A stretch of DNA of 43,598 nucleotides from Lojkania enalia. Lineage: Eukaryota; Ascomycota; Dothideomycetes; Pleosporales. The DNA is taken from positions 116,290-159,887 of the forward strand of contig ML986677.1 in the NCBI GenBank assembly GCA_010094045.1. Direction: 5' to 3'. Position 1 is the stretch's first letter; each line of letters begins with the position of its first letter. Below are positions 1-12,345 of this stretch, one piece after another. The notes under the pieces are model-generated. The model was not told the DNA's origin. It did no database searches and saw nothing but the letters and a program-made list of their open reading frames with translations. A program made the position numbers and the translations under genes.

Positions 1-344
1 TAAACTAATACTAGTCTAATTTAGCTAGGTATTTTAGCTTTAGATACCCTTTTATAGTACTAGAGGTATATTTCTATACTAACGCTATATATATACGCTC
101 TATTTAATAGTAATCTATATTAATCTTAAGTCGGTCTAGAATTAAGGCTTACTATTATTTAAATATCGGTTTATTACTATCTATAAAGCTTTCAATCTTA
201 GGCGTATATTTAATAAGATAGGCTTAAGAGTGCTTAAAGATAGCTAAGAAGTTTCTTACTAAAGGAGTTGCAAAAGTTTCTTAACATATTATTAGTTCTA
301 ATTTAGTAGTTTATAGAGGTTAATTAGAACTAGTAGTTTTCTAT
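1..344. other. RIP-mutated AT-rich DNA, no assignable gene
   Basis: I see no readable coding frame or element end here. CA and TG dinucleotides are almost absent (3 CA and 2 TG in bases 1-300), so this is probably an old repeat degraded by RIP beyond recognition. It ends at the tctat target duplication of the adjoining solo LTR. Confidence 0.6.
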
Positions 345-548
345 TATAGTAAGAAGCGAATCTTATCTTAGGGAGGGAGATAAGGAGCTGAACTAGTTAA
401 TTAAAAATAGCTAGCGGGCTATATTTATGTATATAAAAAAGGGGTATATTAGCTAATATCTAGTATAATATCCGGCGTAATATCGTATATAATATTATAC
501 GTCGATATCTAATACAGCTCAGTAGACTAGCTAAAAATCCCTATAATA
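345..548 (-). mobile_element. Solo LTR of the 204-bp Copia family, inverted
   Basis: This stretch is the reverse complement of the 204-bp LTRs at 17463-17666 and 22986-23189 and has exactly the same length. It is flanked by perfect 5-bp target duplications, tctat at 340-344 and 549-553. It has no internal region, so it is a solo LTR left by recombination between the two LTRs of a full element. It carries the same RIP-type changes as the other copies. Confidence 0.9.
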
Positions 549-1107
549 TCTATCGTATTAAGCGTATAATCTCCTCTTATAAAATTGCGATTTATTTCTT
601 AAAGGTTAGTTTACTCTAATTTTCCTCCGAATTAGATAGGTTCTTTATTATAGGCCCTATAGAGAGGGGTCTACCTATTATAAGGCCCTTTATAAGAGGT
701 AATAGTTGTTTTACACGCGTAGATAAAAGTTTACTCTTACTACAACTTATATATATATTAGTTCTAGTATAGGAATTAGAAGGTAAATTATAGTTAGATA
801 TTAGCGGTTACTTCCGATTCTAATAGGTTATTAGTAGTCTCCGAGTTTCTACCTAGGCATACTCTACGCGGCTTTTCTAAAGGTAATTCTAATTATAGGG
901 GATAGGAAGTTCTAAACTTAAAGGCTTTAGTTAATAGAAGGTTTTTAAGATTCTATCTAGATAACTAAATAATTTAATATAATAGTATATAAGTATTATA
1001 ATCTAAACTAAATCAGGTATATTTTAGACTTAAATATAGTTAAATAAACAATCGATGCGATATTATTAAAGAGACTATTACTAGTAGTATTAAGTTCTTC
1101 TATATAA
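549..1107. other. RIP-mutated DNA, no assignable gene
   Basis: About 560 bases with very few CA/TG dinucleotides. I could not align any reading to a family I know. It may be part of the Fot1-like relic seen after the next LTR, but I cannot show that. Confidence 0.4.
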
Positions 1108-1386
1108 TATAACGGCGTAGGTAAGATAATAGGTCTAAATACAGTACAAATCTACTTAGAGGTATATAGAAGTACATAAAAGATTAGGAACCTAAAAATT
1201 CTATTAACACCTATAGGCCTTATATAAAAAGATATAGAAGAACTACTAAGCTACTTATAAGGGAGTATACAACTATATACGGATGGGAAAAGGGGCGGAG
1301 CTGGGGGTAGGATAAGATAAGTAAAAAGCTTTAAGATAAGATTACATATAAAGCTTTTTATAGAACGATTTCTTCGCATTATTACA
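1108..1386 (+). mobile_element. Solo LTR, 279-bp family, copy 1
   Basis: This is near-identical along its whole 279-bp length to 36655-36933. Its ends form a short inverted repeat once RIP is allowed for (tataacg at the start, attaca at the end; TGTAACG/CGTTACA in the less mutated readings), as expected of an LTR. The five bases on either side (tataa, acttc) do not match, unlike copy 2. This copy may therefore have lost its target duplication or come from recombination between two insertions. No full element of this family is in the window. Strand is set to match copy 2 and is arbitrary. Confidence 0.7.
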
Positions 1387-1900
1387 ACTTCTATAAAAAG
1401 ACTTCTAATAGTTTAAAACTCTAAGTAATATATATAAATTTAGGTTATAATTAATACTTATATAAAAGTCCTTTATATAATTATTAAAAGAGGTATAAGA
1501 ATGATTCTTATAGCTTATAAAAGGTGCTAAATTAATACTATATTAGAATATACTTCTTTAAACTTACAACTTTAAACTTAAAAGGTAATTAGAAGAAGTA
1601 ATTAAGTATAAAACACATAAAAGAAAGTATATTTAGTATAGTAGTATAGTATTATATAGTAAGGGATCTTTATATATAGCTACTAAAGTATCTATAAGTT
1701 CTTAGCCCTTTAAGAAGACTCGTAGTACTAATACTTAAGAAAGGGCTTAACCAGCTTAACGCTACTATAGTAACTATAGTAAGACTAGATATAACGCTCG
1801 TATATGCTAAAAGGATAGTAGGGAAAATTCTAAATTAGATAAAAGTATATTATATATAGGATCTCTTATTAGTATTAAGTAAATTAACTTTTTGTATATA
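1387..1900 (+). pseudogene. Fot1/pogo transposase relic, C-terminal part
   Basis: Plus-strand reading resembles the C-terminal tail of Fot1-type (Tc1/mariner superfamily, pogo branch) DDE transposases: a low-complexity basic stretch, then a degraded zinc-knuckle-like tail near 1770-1830 in which NARIC-KDSREN is readable and the ligand cysteines appear as Tyr. Stops are scattered and mainly TAG/TAA, typical of RIP. The catalytic core is not seen upstream, where the 279-bp LTR lies. I recognise the family from the tail pattern only, so the call is moderate. Confidence 0.5.
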
Positions 1901-2149
1901 GTATTTATTATACTAAAAAAAAGTAGCTGCTTCGATAGTTTAGCTACTTTAACAGTAGAATATATTATATAAATTTAAGTTAATCTTTAATTATTTTAAA
2001 ATTTTTATATAAAATTTTCTAGTAATTATAAAACTAATTTAGATATAATATACTCTATAAATAAGCGGCTACTATAAGTAAATAGCTACTCTACTATCTA
2101 TACTAAGCTTTATATATAACTCCCTTAATAATACTATAGTATATTAATT

Positions 2150-3260
2150 AGATATTCTAGTAGAGAATTATTAAGTTCTTTTTTCGCCTGATTAATAGAT
2201 ATAAATATTATAGCTAACTATTTTATAGTATATATAGTACTAATAGCTCCTATTAACGCCTTTTACCTCCTACTATACTAGTAGCAGCCTTTTTAAGTTC
2301 CTATTTAATTAATATAATATCTTCTTCCTATATATATTTCTTTTAACACCCCTTATACTTTATAAGATCCTTTATAACCTACTCTAGAACAGCTGTTTGG
2401 TTTTATTATAAGGTATTAAAGTAATCTATTTTTTAATAGCCTTTATAAAGCTACTCTACTATCTTAAGTAGAGTAGAAAGTAATAAATTCTAATAGCTTT
2501 AAATACGATTATAGAGCAGCTACTTCTATATATTAAATTTGTAAGGATTATAGAGTATTTTAGCCTTCTAAATAGTTGTAGTTTCTAACTCTAGTATAAG
2601 TATTTAAAGTTTAATATCTAGTTATAAGAGGACTATATCTAGTTTAAATAGAACTAGACCTATAGTTTAGAAGTCTATATAGATATTATCTTTTATAATT
2701 ACTTTCTTAAAGGCTACTCTAAAAGCTAGTAGAAAGGATAGCTTATTAATATAGTTAATATAGTAATAAATTAGCTAGCTAACTTTAGTTCTATATATAT
2801 ACTTTAATAGTAAAAAGTAGCTAATATTAAGAGGTTATAGGATATATAAAGTATATATAGGTATATAGAGAGCTATAATTCTATTCTACTTATAGGAAAA
2901 TAGGAATTTAATAGAGTAGTAGCTTTTATAGCTATTAAATATAAGTAGCTGCTATTTATTAATTAAACGACCTTTTATATATAAATTAAAGTACTTTATC
3001 TACTTAATTCTATACTTATTTATTATCTATCTATTCTTACTAATACTAATTACCTAATCTTTTAGTAGATTCTTATTATATTAGATTGTCTAATAATATT
3101 TTACCTTAAGGATAATATATAGTAGAATTATTTAGCTAGCTATACTAACTTCTTAAATAATTATAACCTATTTTTAATTATCTAACTATATAGCTTTTAG
3201 CCTATTATATTATTCTATATTTATAATAACTATATAACTAGTTATTACCTCTATCTAAAA
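2150..3260 (-). pseudogene. Fot1/pogo transposase relic, minus strand
   Basis: On the minus strand, 2650 down to about 2300 reads as a region like GLVLFKLDIVLL followed by a polar linker. This is the GLVPFDPE-VLSKL block that follows the DDE core of Fot1-type transposases, here blurred by RIP. The upstream half (about 3260-2700 on the minus strand) keeps hydrophobic stretches compatible with the core, but I could not place the catalytic Asp/Glu residues. Stops and small frame breaks are frequent. No terminal inverted repeats were identified, so limits are approximate. It lies tail-to-tail with the relic at 1387-1900. Confidence 0.45.
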
Positions 3261-3639
3261 GCCTATCTTATTAAAATTCAAAATATTTTTAGATATAATC
3301 CTATATTTTTTAACTATAGTTTTAACTAGATTAAACTATTTAACTATAATATTTAAATCTTTATATTTTACTTATTAGTAATTATATAGTCGGTTAAAAT
3401 AGGTTTTAATTAAAAGTATATATAACGTAAGTAGTAAGTAAATACGCTAGGTAAGTAAGTATACTACCTTACTAACTTTACGCAATACTCTACCTTCTAA
3501 TAATAATAGCTTAACCTATAAATACCTAATCCAGCTATAATAAAATAGATATCTCTCTAGCTATCTTAGCTATTAATAATAAGCAACTTTAAAGTAAAAG
3601 ACGCGCTACTTCTATATATAATATCTCCTAAAGAATAAT

Positions 3640-4147
3640 ACGTCGACGACGCAACGGAATTACTATATAATATAATTATAAGCTAAATTTAAAGAAGCTT
3701 ATTAAGCTAGAAGAGGAGGCTATTATTATATATTTACTTAACCTAGATTTATAAAGATTTATACCCTCTCTAGATACTATATAAGATATAGTAGATAAGC
3801 TACTTACTAAGCGCGGTACTAGATAGGTTAGCTAGAAATAGTCTAGAAACTTTATTAAGTAAGTAAATAGCCTTAAAATATAATTTAATCGACTATACAA
3901 TTATTAGAAAGTTTTATATAAAGATTCTAAGATTATTAAAGTCTAGTTTAAGCTTATAGCACGTATAAAAGCTATATATAGTATCTGTAATAAGGATATC
4001 TACAATTTTAATAAAGCTAGCTTTATAATAGGTAAGATATTACCTAAACTAGTTATTACTAGTTTAGAAAGATATAGTTAGCTAAAAGCTATATAATTAG
4101 AGAATTGTAAGTAGATTATAGTAATTTAGAGAATTAATACTGTTAGG
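3640..4147 (+). pseudogene. Fot1-like transposase relic, N-terminal half
   Basis: Plus-strand reading carries the CENP-B-type helix-turn-helix region (about 3700-3850) followed by the start of the DDE core, including DIYNFNKASFIIGKIL near 3995-4045. This corresponds to the NFDETGF-MG motif holding the first catalytic Asp, which has become Asn here. Trp/Gln positions are stops, as expected from RIP. The frame is cut at 4147 by the Gypsy LTR and resumes at 11226. The protein would have been a cut-and-paste transposase acting on its own inverted repeats; it is not functional now. Confidence 0.75.
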
Positions 4148-4360
4148 TATAATATCTTATAGCTTTAAGTTACGGGTTAATAATATAGAGTTACCTAACC
4201 TAGGGTTAAAATAGCCGAATCGTACCCTATAAAGATGGTAGCAATTTGTCTCTCTTTTATTAGCTATCTCTTTTCTAAGAGAACTGAATATACGAATATT
4301 TTAGCTCTACTACTCTATCTATTATTGCTACGCTATAATCTATTATACTAGCCTATTATA
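4148..4360 (+). repeat. 5' LTR of Gypsy copy A
   Basis: 213 bp, aligning end to end with 11013-11225, 12554-12766 and 25153-25365. It starts tataatatc and ends ctattata, RIP-altered versions of TG...CA termini. It is preceded by the ttagg target duplication. Confidence 0.92.
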
Positions 4361-4869
4361 TTCGAATTACTCAAACTCTTTAAAGTAGCCTAGTAGTAAT
4401 TTCCGATACTATAAATACGTCTCCTACCCCTCTTAGCCTAACGGCCGGCTTAGCCGGGTGTATAAGGACCCTAACGTCTAGTAATAGGCGAGATACTAAC
4501 CTTAGAGCTAGTAAGGAACTTATTTAGCTAGAAGAGTAGACTAGAGTAAATATTTATTAAATATCTAAAGAATTGTAGAGTTATAGTACTATCTAGTACT
4601 CTCTAGCTTAGAGTAGTATAGAGTAGAACGTAGATACTAAAGACTTAGAAAGACTGTAATAATAGATATAAGGTAAATAAAATTAGAAGAATCTCGAATA
4701 GCTATAAGAGATAAAGTAATAATATAAAGTAGATAACATTTCTATAATTAATTTAGCTATTATTATATTAGAGGGAGTGTAGCTACTATAAACTACCTCT
4801 ACCTAAACTAACCTTCCTTACTCTAAACCTCCTTATACCTATAAGAAAAAGGATTATATAAACTATAAC

Positions 4870-7800
4870 TAATAGATTTAAGACTATAAAAAGTATTTTA
4901 TCTAGTTACTAGTAGACTTTTAAATAGAAAGATAGAAAGTTTCTTTTACTTCTAGATATATCTTAGAGTCTTTAAAGACTTTATAAGAGATATATAAAAC
5001 TATAAAGTGTTAAAAGAGTATATATTAGATTTCTATATAAGATATCCTAAAAGTAAAGATACTAAACGTATTAGGAACTCTATTAGAATGAAGGTAAGAA
5101 GCTTTTAATACCTTAAAAAGGTGTAGATAAAGGATAGGCTAGTCTTCAACTAACTTATTAAACTATATAAGGCTTCTATAAGAAGAAGTTAGAAAGATAA
5201 ATAAAGACTATATAGTAAATAAGTTTATCTTAGCCTTATCTAAGCTAATAAGGAGAGATTTAAATCTCCTCTCGAGACTATAGCTTTAGATACTACTAGA
5301 AGTAGAAGAATATGCGAATATAGTCTTTAGGTGTTACTAAAAGCCTTATAAGAGGTAAGAGAAGTATAATAAAGTAATCGTAAGAGGCGAGGGTCTAATA
5401 CTTTAGGTAAGAGTAATAGTACTCCGAAGAAGGCTAGAAAGGGCTAGAAACCCCTAAAGAGATCTAGAAAAGATAATATCCGTTTAGAGCGGCCTCCTAT
5501 TATATATTAGATATATAGAGAGGAGGGCTATAAGTCTCCTAACTATCCCTAGAAGAAAGAGAAGTCTAAAAGAGCTCCCGAATAGAAGTTAGGAAAAGGT
5601 AAGGGTTAGAAAAACTAAGCTCCTTTCTTCTAGCCTATATCGAACTCTTTAGAGAGAATAGGAAGCTAGGGAAATTATATAAATTACTTTTTCGAACTTC
5701 TATAAAGTTGCTTATAATTAAGATAGTAGTAGAGGGTTTAGCCGAGAATAATTATTTAATTAACCTAGGTATATAACTAAATCTCTTTAATACTATACTT
5801 GTAAAGTAGTATAGCCTAAAGATTAATCTACTACTAAAGTTAATAGTAGAAGCTGTAAACGGCTCTAAGATTCTAATATATAAGACTACTATTATAAAGG
5901 TCGTTATTAGAGATTTACGTAGTAAGGTTTAAGTCTATAAAATACCGTTTATAATATCGGACCTTAAAGGGTATAAAGTTTACCTTAGATTATCCTAGAT
6001 ATAGGATTATAATCCGAAATTAAACTTTCTTAGTAGAAGGATACTCTTTAGAGGAGTAAAAGCTATAAACTTGCCCTAGTTCTATAAAGTAGTACTAGAG
6101 GATGTAGAAGAGTTTGCGGAGACTATTACAGGTAGTAAAATAGATATCTATACGTGCCTAGTTAATTTAGTAGCTATAGTAGATAAAAATTAGCGCTAGA
6201 ACGGGCTAATTATAGCTAGAATATACTAATTTTAAGGATGTATTTAATAAAAAGTAATCTTTAGTACTTATAGAGTATAGGCCTTAAGATTTAGCTATAA
6301 ACCTACTAGAAGAAACTAGTCCTCTATATTAACCGCTATATAATTTATCTTCGGTTAAGTTTTAGTATCTCTAGAAGTATCTAGATAAGTACTTATAACG
6401 TAGATAGATTAGGAGATCCTAATTGCCTACTAGCGTACTAATCCTCTTTATAAAGAAGAAGAATAGTAGTTTAAGACTCTATATAGATTATAGAAGCCTA
6501 AATAAGATTACTATACGTAATCAGCACCCTCTTCTCCTAATTTTAGAGTCGCTAGAGCGTCTAGTATAAGCTAAGTACTATACTAAGCTTAATATTAGAG
6601 AAGCTTACTATAGAATTAGAATAAAGAAAGGAGATAAATAGAAAACTATATTTTATACTAGATACGGTTCTTTTAAGTATACTATTATACCGTTTAGCCT
6701 AATAAATATACTAGCCTAATTTTAAGCGTATATTAACTAGACGTTTACTAGTCTTATTAATATAATATATATTATATACTTAGATAATATCTTAATCTTC
6801 TCTAATATAGAAGAGGAATATATTAAGTATATTAAGGAAGTACTTTAGAGACTATATAAGGCTAAGCTCTTTATAAAATTTAGTAAGTACGACTTCTATA
6901 CTAGAGAAATAAACTACCTAGAGTTTATTATTTACCCTAAAAAGATTAAATTTAACTACTCTCGGTTAAAAACTATTTAGAATTAGCTAGTTTTATAGAC
7001 TATACAAGATATATAGATCTTTATTAGATTTATAAACTACTACTATAGGTTTATTATAGGATTCTTAAAGATTACCTTACCTTTAATAAGATTAACCTAA
7101 AAGGGGCTAAAAGCTGTTAAAAGAGGCTATATCTAGAGAAGAGAAGAAAGTTAAGAGCTAGATATTAGTTAAAAAGGACTAGAGGGCTTTTAATAGTTAA
7201 AAGAAGCTTTTTTAAACGTTTCTATCCTAGCTTATTATAAGCTAACTCAGCCTATAAGGATTAAGGTTAATACTTCTAGGAGCGCTATTTCAGGAATTCT
7301 TAGCCAGCTTATAAAAGAGTAAATAGATAAGATAATATAATAACTTATCGATTTCTTTTTAAGAAAGTTTAGTATAATAGAATACAACTATAATATATAT
7401 AACTAGGAACTACTCGTAATAGTAGAAAGCTTAGAGTACTAGTATTAGTACCTATAAAAAGTTATATTCGATCTTTATATAGACTATAATAACCTCTATT
7501 AGTTTATAGAAACGAAGACTTTAGTTTATTAATATATATAATCGTATCTTAAGCTTATTAAGTATAATTATAACCTTATCTACTAGCCTAGTAAACTTAA
7601 CCTAGCCGATAGACTATTATATTAACTAGACTATATAAAAGAAGCGTAAGTACCTTTAAAGAAGTCTAATATAAGATATATTAAACTTATACGCGCTAAG
7701 ATCAGTTTAAAAAGGGTAGAAAGGACTAATTTAGACTAGAATAACGATACTAAAATCCTTAAAATTTTAGCGGTAGTAACCCGCATATAGACTATTTAGA

Positions 7801-9190
7801 AAGGTTTTTCTCCTACCTAAGAAGTAGAAGAAACCCCTTCCTTAGACTAAGAATACTACAACAGCCCGGAGTGGGCTAAAAAAGGTAATAAAGGGAAGAT
7901 AGAGCTAATAATACTCTAAGAGAGGTAAAACGCCCTTAATTAGGCATATAACTATCCTATAGTAGGTTATAGAGGATAGATAAAGATATATAAGAGAGTG
8001 TTATATTAATTTTAGTAGAAAGGTATAAGAGATAATATTAAGGCCTACTATCAGGATTATTTAAGGTATAGAAGAGTAAAAGCTCCTAGATATAAGCTTT
8101 ATAGCTTATTACAACTATTACCTATATTAAGTAGATTATAGGAGTAAGTTATATTCGATTTTATTATAGAACTTCCTCTAAGTCTATTTCTTAGTTAAGT
8201 ATACAACTTAATTATAGTTATTATTAACCGGTTGACTAAAATAGTCTATTATATTCCTACTATCTCTACCTAAATTATAGAAGATCTAATATAGGTTTAA
8301 ATATACGATATTATCTAACTATATAGTATTTTAGAGTTAATAATATCTAATTATAATATTCTAATGAAGTTAAAATTTTAGGAGACCTTTTACTATTATT
8401 TAGTATCTTAGTAAGGTCTTAGTTTAGCCTATTATCTAGAGACTAATAAGTTAATAGAAAGATAAAACTAGATACTTAAATAGTATTTATATTATTTCTA
8501 CTATTTAGAGTAAGACGATTAGATAGTTTAGCTGTCTATAGTAGAGTTTATATATAATAATAGTACTTATATAACTACTACTATCTTACCTTTTCGCGCT
8601 TATTATAGTACAGATCCCTAAGGATCTAATTAACTAGACGAGTCTTTAGGAGAGGGAGAAGCTCCTTTAGTAAGAGGTATAGCAGCTAAAGTACTAGTAT
8701 TATAAAGTAAATATAAGGCGAAGATTAGTACTATAATAGCTTATTAAAAGAAATACGTAGATAAGAAGAGAATATACTTATCTCTAGTAGTAGAAAATAA
8801 GGTGCTAGTATTAAATTAATATATTAAGTTAACCTATCTTAAAAAGAAATTAGATTAGAAGTATCTTAGACCTAGTATAGTAATAAAGGTTATAATATCT
8901 ATAACCTACTAGATTAACCTTTTAAGGTTAGATAGTATTTATCTAGTATTTTATATATCTTTACTAGAGCTATATAATTTAAAAGGACCTATTTAGAGTC
9001 TAGATAACCTAATATAAAATACTTTATATTAATTTAAGAATAATATATATAAAATTAATCGTATTATTAAATAAAAGTAAAACTCTATTAGAGTATAAGA
9101 ATATTTAGTTAAATAGAAGAATTATCTAAACTCTAAAAATAGTTAAGAGTTAGAAGTAAATATTAGTATTAATACTCTATAAGTATTCTA
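4870..9190 (+). pseudogene. Gypsy gag-pol relic (copy A), chromovirus type
   Basis: Readable parts in order: gag with a degraded zinc knuckle near 5498-5554, where the Cys/His ligands read as Tyr; an aspartic protease region near 5727-5950; reverse transcriptase with IDYRSLNKITIRN near 6485-6525 and YLDNILIFS near 6775-6800 (the YLDDILIFS active site with one Asp changed to Asn); RNase H; integrase with FDFIIELPLS near 8157-8186 and IINRLTKIVYYIP just after; an FYISLLELYNL-type linker near 8950-8980; and a chromodomain near 9035-9185 (EYLVK-KNYLNSKN-ELE). Chromodomains of this type direct integration into heterochromatin. Stops throughout make it non-functional. Confidence 0.88.
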
Positions 9191-9539
9191 GAAAAAGAAG
9201 AGTATTAAACTAAAGAGATTAAGTAAACCTATTAAAGACTGTAGATATTCTTTAAAAAAGAAGAAGGATAGCTAAATTATTCTAGAGTATAACCTTTATA
9301 TAAACTTTCTAGTTAATATAGCTACCTTTATCTAGTTTTTCTTAAATTAAGGTTTTTTATAGGAATTTAATAGTACTATTACTAGACTAAAGTTATATAA
9401 ATAAGGTTTAAGAATAAGTACCTATAAAGTTAACTTTATATATTAATATAAGTTCTTTAGTAATTATAAGAAGTAGTAATTTCTACTATTAATACTAGAA
9501 GGACTATATTATAGTATATAATAAACTAGAATAGTATAT

Positions 9540-10570
9540 AGGAGGTGAAAATATTATATTATTCTAAATATAGCGCTAATCTAGGCTATAAGATATTTAA
9601 CCGGAGTATTATATCTATAGAAATACTGGAGAACTCGTTAATATCCGAAAAAACTAATATTTACTAATATCTATACCTTACTACAATCTTTTCCTCTACT
9701 ACAATTTAGTTAAGCCTTTTTAATAGGGTAAATAGGCTAAAAGCGTTAGTATAGAGTAATATAGTATAATATAGTCCGGATTAACTTATAGAGGACTTTA
9801 TTTCCTTTACTTCGGCATATTTATTATTATCTATATTAAGAAGATCCTCTTTAGTCTTACGTTTATACGCTATACTAATCTTAGTATAGTCTTAGCTAGT
9901 AAGTTTAATTCTAAATAAGGTCTTCCTATCCTTACTATTATAGGCGAATAAGAAGTTAAAATCTTTCTTATCAAGTCTAGATATTACTATTAGTACTAAA
10001 ATATATAAAAAAGAGCTAAAATATATATTTAAGTCTATTTAACTACTATTTAAATAGTATTTTAGATCCTTTAAGCTAGTTAGATCTTATTACTACTAAT
10101 ATAGGCGGTAATAAAGGCTTTAATAGCTTAATCGACCTTTATAATATACTCTAATATAGATAGGTCCGGCTATAGATATATTAGCTATAAGAAGGTTAGA
10201 GTATACTATATTAGCCTAGAACGTACTTTAAAATAATCTTTATTATTCTTTTTAAGGTAGTAGAAATAGATATTATATTAAATACCTTTATAGAAATATT
10301 CTACTATAAATAGGTCTAAAGAAGCGAATTTATAGTTACTATCTACTTCGTATAGTTTACTATAAGCTAGACATCTTAGATAGTAGAGATAGTAGATAGT
10401 ATAAAGCTCCTTACCCTTAACCTCCTTAATATAGTACTTCTAGACTAGAGTAAGTACTATATTACGCGTTATAGACCTATTAGGCGTAAATTAGCTATTT
10501 ATAAACTAGAAAGGCGCTAAGGAGGGCGTAAGATAGATATATATAGAGAAGTATAGTAAGAATAGAAAAA
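9540..10570 (-). pseudogene. Antisense ORF relic in the 3' part of Gypsy copy A
   Basis: Between the chromodomain and the 3' LTR, the minus strand has a long frame that is unusually open for RIP-mutated DNA. From 10500 down to 10205 it shows about 95 codons with only three stops, all TAG/TAA at places where Gln would fit. Readable pieces include KEVKGKELYTIYYLYYLR, YEVDSNYKFASLDLFIVEY and YLKKNNKDYF. The matching segment of copy B gives the same frame. I do not recognise a domain. It may be an accessory gene carried by this Gypsy family; an old host fragment picked up by the element is another possibility. Confidence 0.5.
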
Positions 10571-11012
10571 TGGGCGGTAGGCGGCGCGGGCAGTAAGTAT
10601 ACGTGTCTACTAGCTCTTATTAGCTATAAAGTACTCTATTATATTCTATATAGAGTTATAACAACTATACTAAATACGCAGCTAAAGACTGAGGGAATTA
10701 TACTTATTAAAGTAGTTAAGAAAGTATAAGAATTAAAGAAGTAGAATAGGCGGGGGGAGTAGCGTTTTTATAATTAGTATTTACTCTACTAGTACCGTTT
10801 ATTTATACCGCTCTAGGTAGCGAGTAATAAAGATTCTCTAAGAGTCGACCTTACTAGGTAAAGGTGAAAGTAGTAGTAATAATACTACTTAACCTAGAAA
10901 AAACTCTAGATTATATAATAGTATCTATCTTAGAGTAGCTCTATTAGTCTATTCTAGTAATATTTGTCTTCTATAAGCTATTATAATAACAGCCTTCTTA
11001 GAAGAGAGATAA

Positions 11013-11225
11013 TATAATATCTTATAGCTTTAAATTATAGGTTAATAATATAGAGTTATCTAACCTAGGATTAAAATAGCTAAATTACACCCTATAGAGA
11101 TAGTAGTAATTTATCTCTCTTTTATTAGCTATCTCTTTTCTAAGAGAACTAAATATACGAATATTTTAGCTCTACTACTCTATCTATTATTACTATACTG
11201 TAATCTATTATACTAGCCTATTATA
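11013..11225 (+). repeat. 3' LTR of Gypsy copy A
   Basis: 213 bp, near-identical to the 5' LTR at 4148-4360. It follows a purine-rich tract (gaagagagataa) that would prime plus-strand synthesis, and is followed by ctagg, the partner of ttagg at 4143-4147. Confidence 0.92.
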
Positions 11226-12245
11226 CTAGGTAGGTAATTCTACCTTTTATTATCTTTACTAGCTAATACTACCTTTCTACCTAGTACGAGGATAATAATA
11301 TACTTAAGAATTAGGCTATTAGACTAAATAATAATAGATAGATAACTAATAATCTTAGAGTTAAATAGTTAAAGTACTTTATTATATATATAAAAAACCG
11401 TCGAGTAGGTATATAGTAACTACTTATTCTTAATAGCTATAAGAACTATAACTTACTCGAATTCTAGACAATCTATAAGGAAAATAAAATCTATATTCTC
11501 TATATACTATTATATTTATTATACCTCTTATAGCTTTTTAATATAGATTACTTCTTACTATTAAAGTAAGCGTATAGTAGTTAGATTAAAAGTCTAATCT
11601 ATAACTATATTAATTATATTATAAAGTTTAAGTTTCTTCTAACTTTTTATACTATCTACTAGTAATTAATTATAAAGAATAATACCCGCGTAAGCTTTTA
11701 AGGGGCTAGTTTAATTCTATATAATCTAAAAGTAGTAATATTAAAGCTTAATATAAAGCTTTATATACTAATACTACCTATACTAAAGGTTCTTATATAG
11801 AAAGTTAAAATACTAAGTAACTATCGTGAATTAGAGATTTAATTAATATTAATTTACGATCGGATTTAAAGGTATAAAAGCTTATTATCTACTTCTATTA
11901 TTATAGTAATTAATTAGCTTAAAAAAGGTACTAAGGTAATACTTTATTTAGCTATATTATTAAAAGGTTAAATCGCTAGCTTTAAGAAAGTAAATAAGGC
12001 TATTATAACGCGTAAATAGTATAAAAAGAAGTAGATTTAGAAGTAAGACACCTTATTAAAAGTAGAGGGAGAAGAGATTATTACTTAAATAGCAGTTAAA
12101 TAGTAGTTAGAGGGTAAAATATATTAAAGTAAAATATAATTAGATATAAATTAGTAGGCTTCTATATACTATAGTTACTATAGAGAGACTAGATATAACT
12201 TATATATATACGAGAAAGATACTATAAATACTACTTAATTAAGGA
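11226..12245 (+). pseudogene. Fot1-like transposase relic, C-terminal half
   Basis: Continues the frame broken at 4147. The reading follows the Fot1 core: an LILELNS-type stretch, a LLILDGHESH-like block blurred near 11425-11460, a CMPPHSSHLLQPLDVGCFSPLK-like region (about 11490-11580) and the basic tail ending in a degraded zinc-knuckle-like motif (YYRETRYNLYIYEKDT) near 12180-12230. RIP has changed catalytic Asp and ligand Cys residues and introduced stops. With the N-terminal half it would make a transposase of the usual length of about 550-600 residues. Confidence 0.72.
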
Positions 12246-12345
12246 TATATATTATATTTATAGTATTTTAATACGTTGTAAAAATATATTACTAAAATAG
12301 TTAAAAAGGTTAATAAAGTAGTATACTTACTTACTATTTATATTA

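Larger units (their letters stand above)
4148..11225 (+). mobile_element. Full-length Gypsy (chromovirus) element, copy A, RIP-inactivated
   Basis: A 7,078-bp LTR retrotransposon with two 213-bp LTRs (4148-4360 and 11013-11225) whose ends are the inverted pair TGTAATA/TATTACA after allowing for RIP. It is flanked by ttagg (4143-4147) and ctagg (11226-11230), a 5-bp target duplication differing by one C/T change. A purine-rich tract (11000-11012) precedes the 3' LTR. Inside, gag, protease, reverse transcriptase, RNase H, integrase and a C-terminal chromodomain are readable in that order, with many stops. It sits inside a Fot1-like element. Copy B is its near-twin. Confidence 0.92.
3425..12345 (+). 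mobile_element. Fot1-like DNA transposon split by Gypsy copy A
   Basis: A Tc1/mariner-superfamily element with recognisable terminal inverted repeats. The left end contains taagtaagtatactac (about 3452-3467), and the same block appears inverted near 12315-12335. Removing the 7,078-bp Gypsy insertion and one 5-bp target duplication leaves about 1.84 kb, the usual size of Fot1-type elements. The outer limits are approximate because the two ends have diverged, and the right end seems to lack a few bases. The transposase is in two pieces, 3640-4147 and 11226-12245. Confidence 0.7.

Noticed and set aside
4148..4360. Four 213-bp repeats as a CRISPR-like or satellite array
   Set aside because: They are spaced as LTR pairs of two Gypsy elements with target duplications and coding regions between.
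4361..4380. Gypsy primer-binding site just after the 5' LTR
   Set aside because: ttcgaattactc / ttcgaatcgctc resembles the sense strand of a tRNA T-arm rather than its complement, so I could not assign a tRNA primer.
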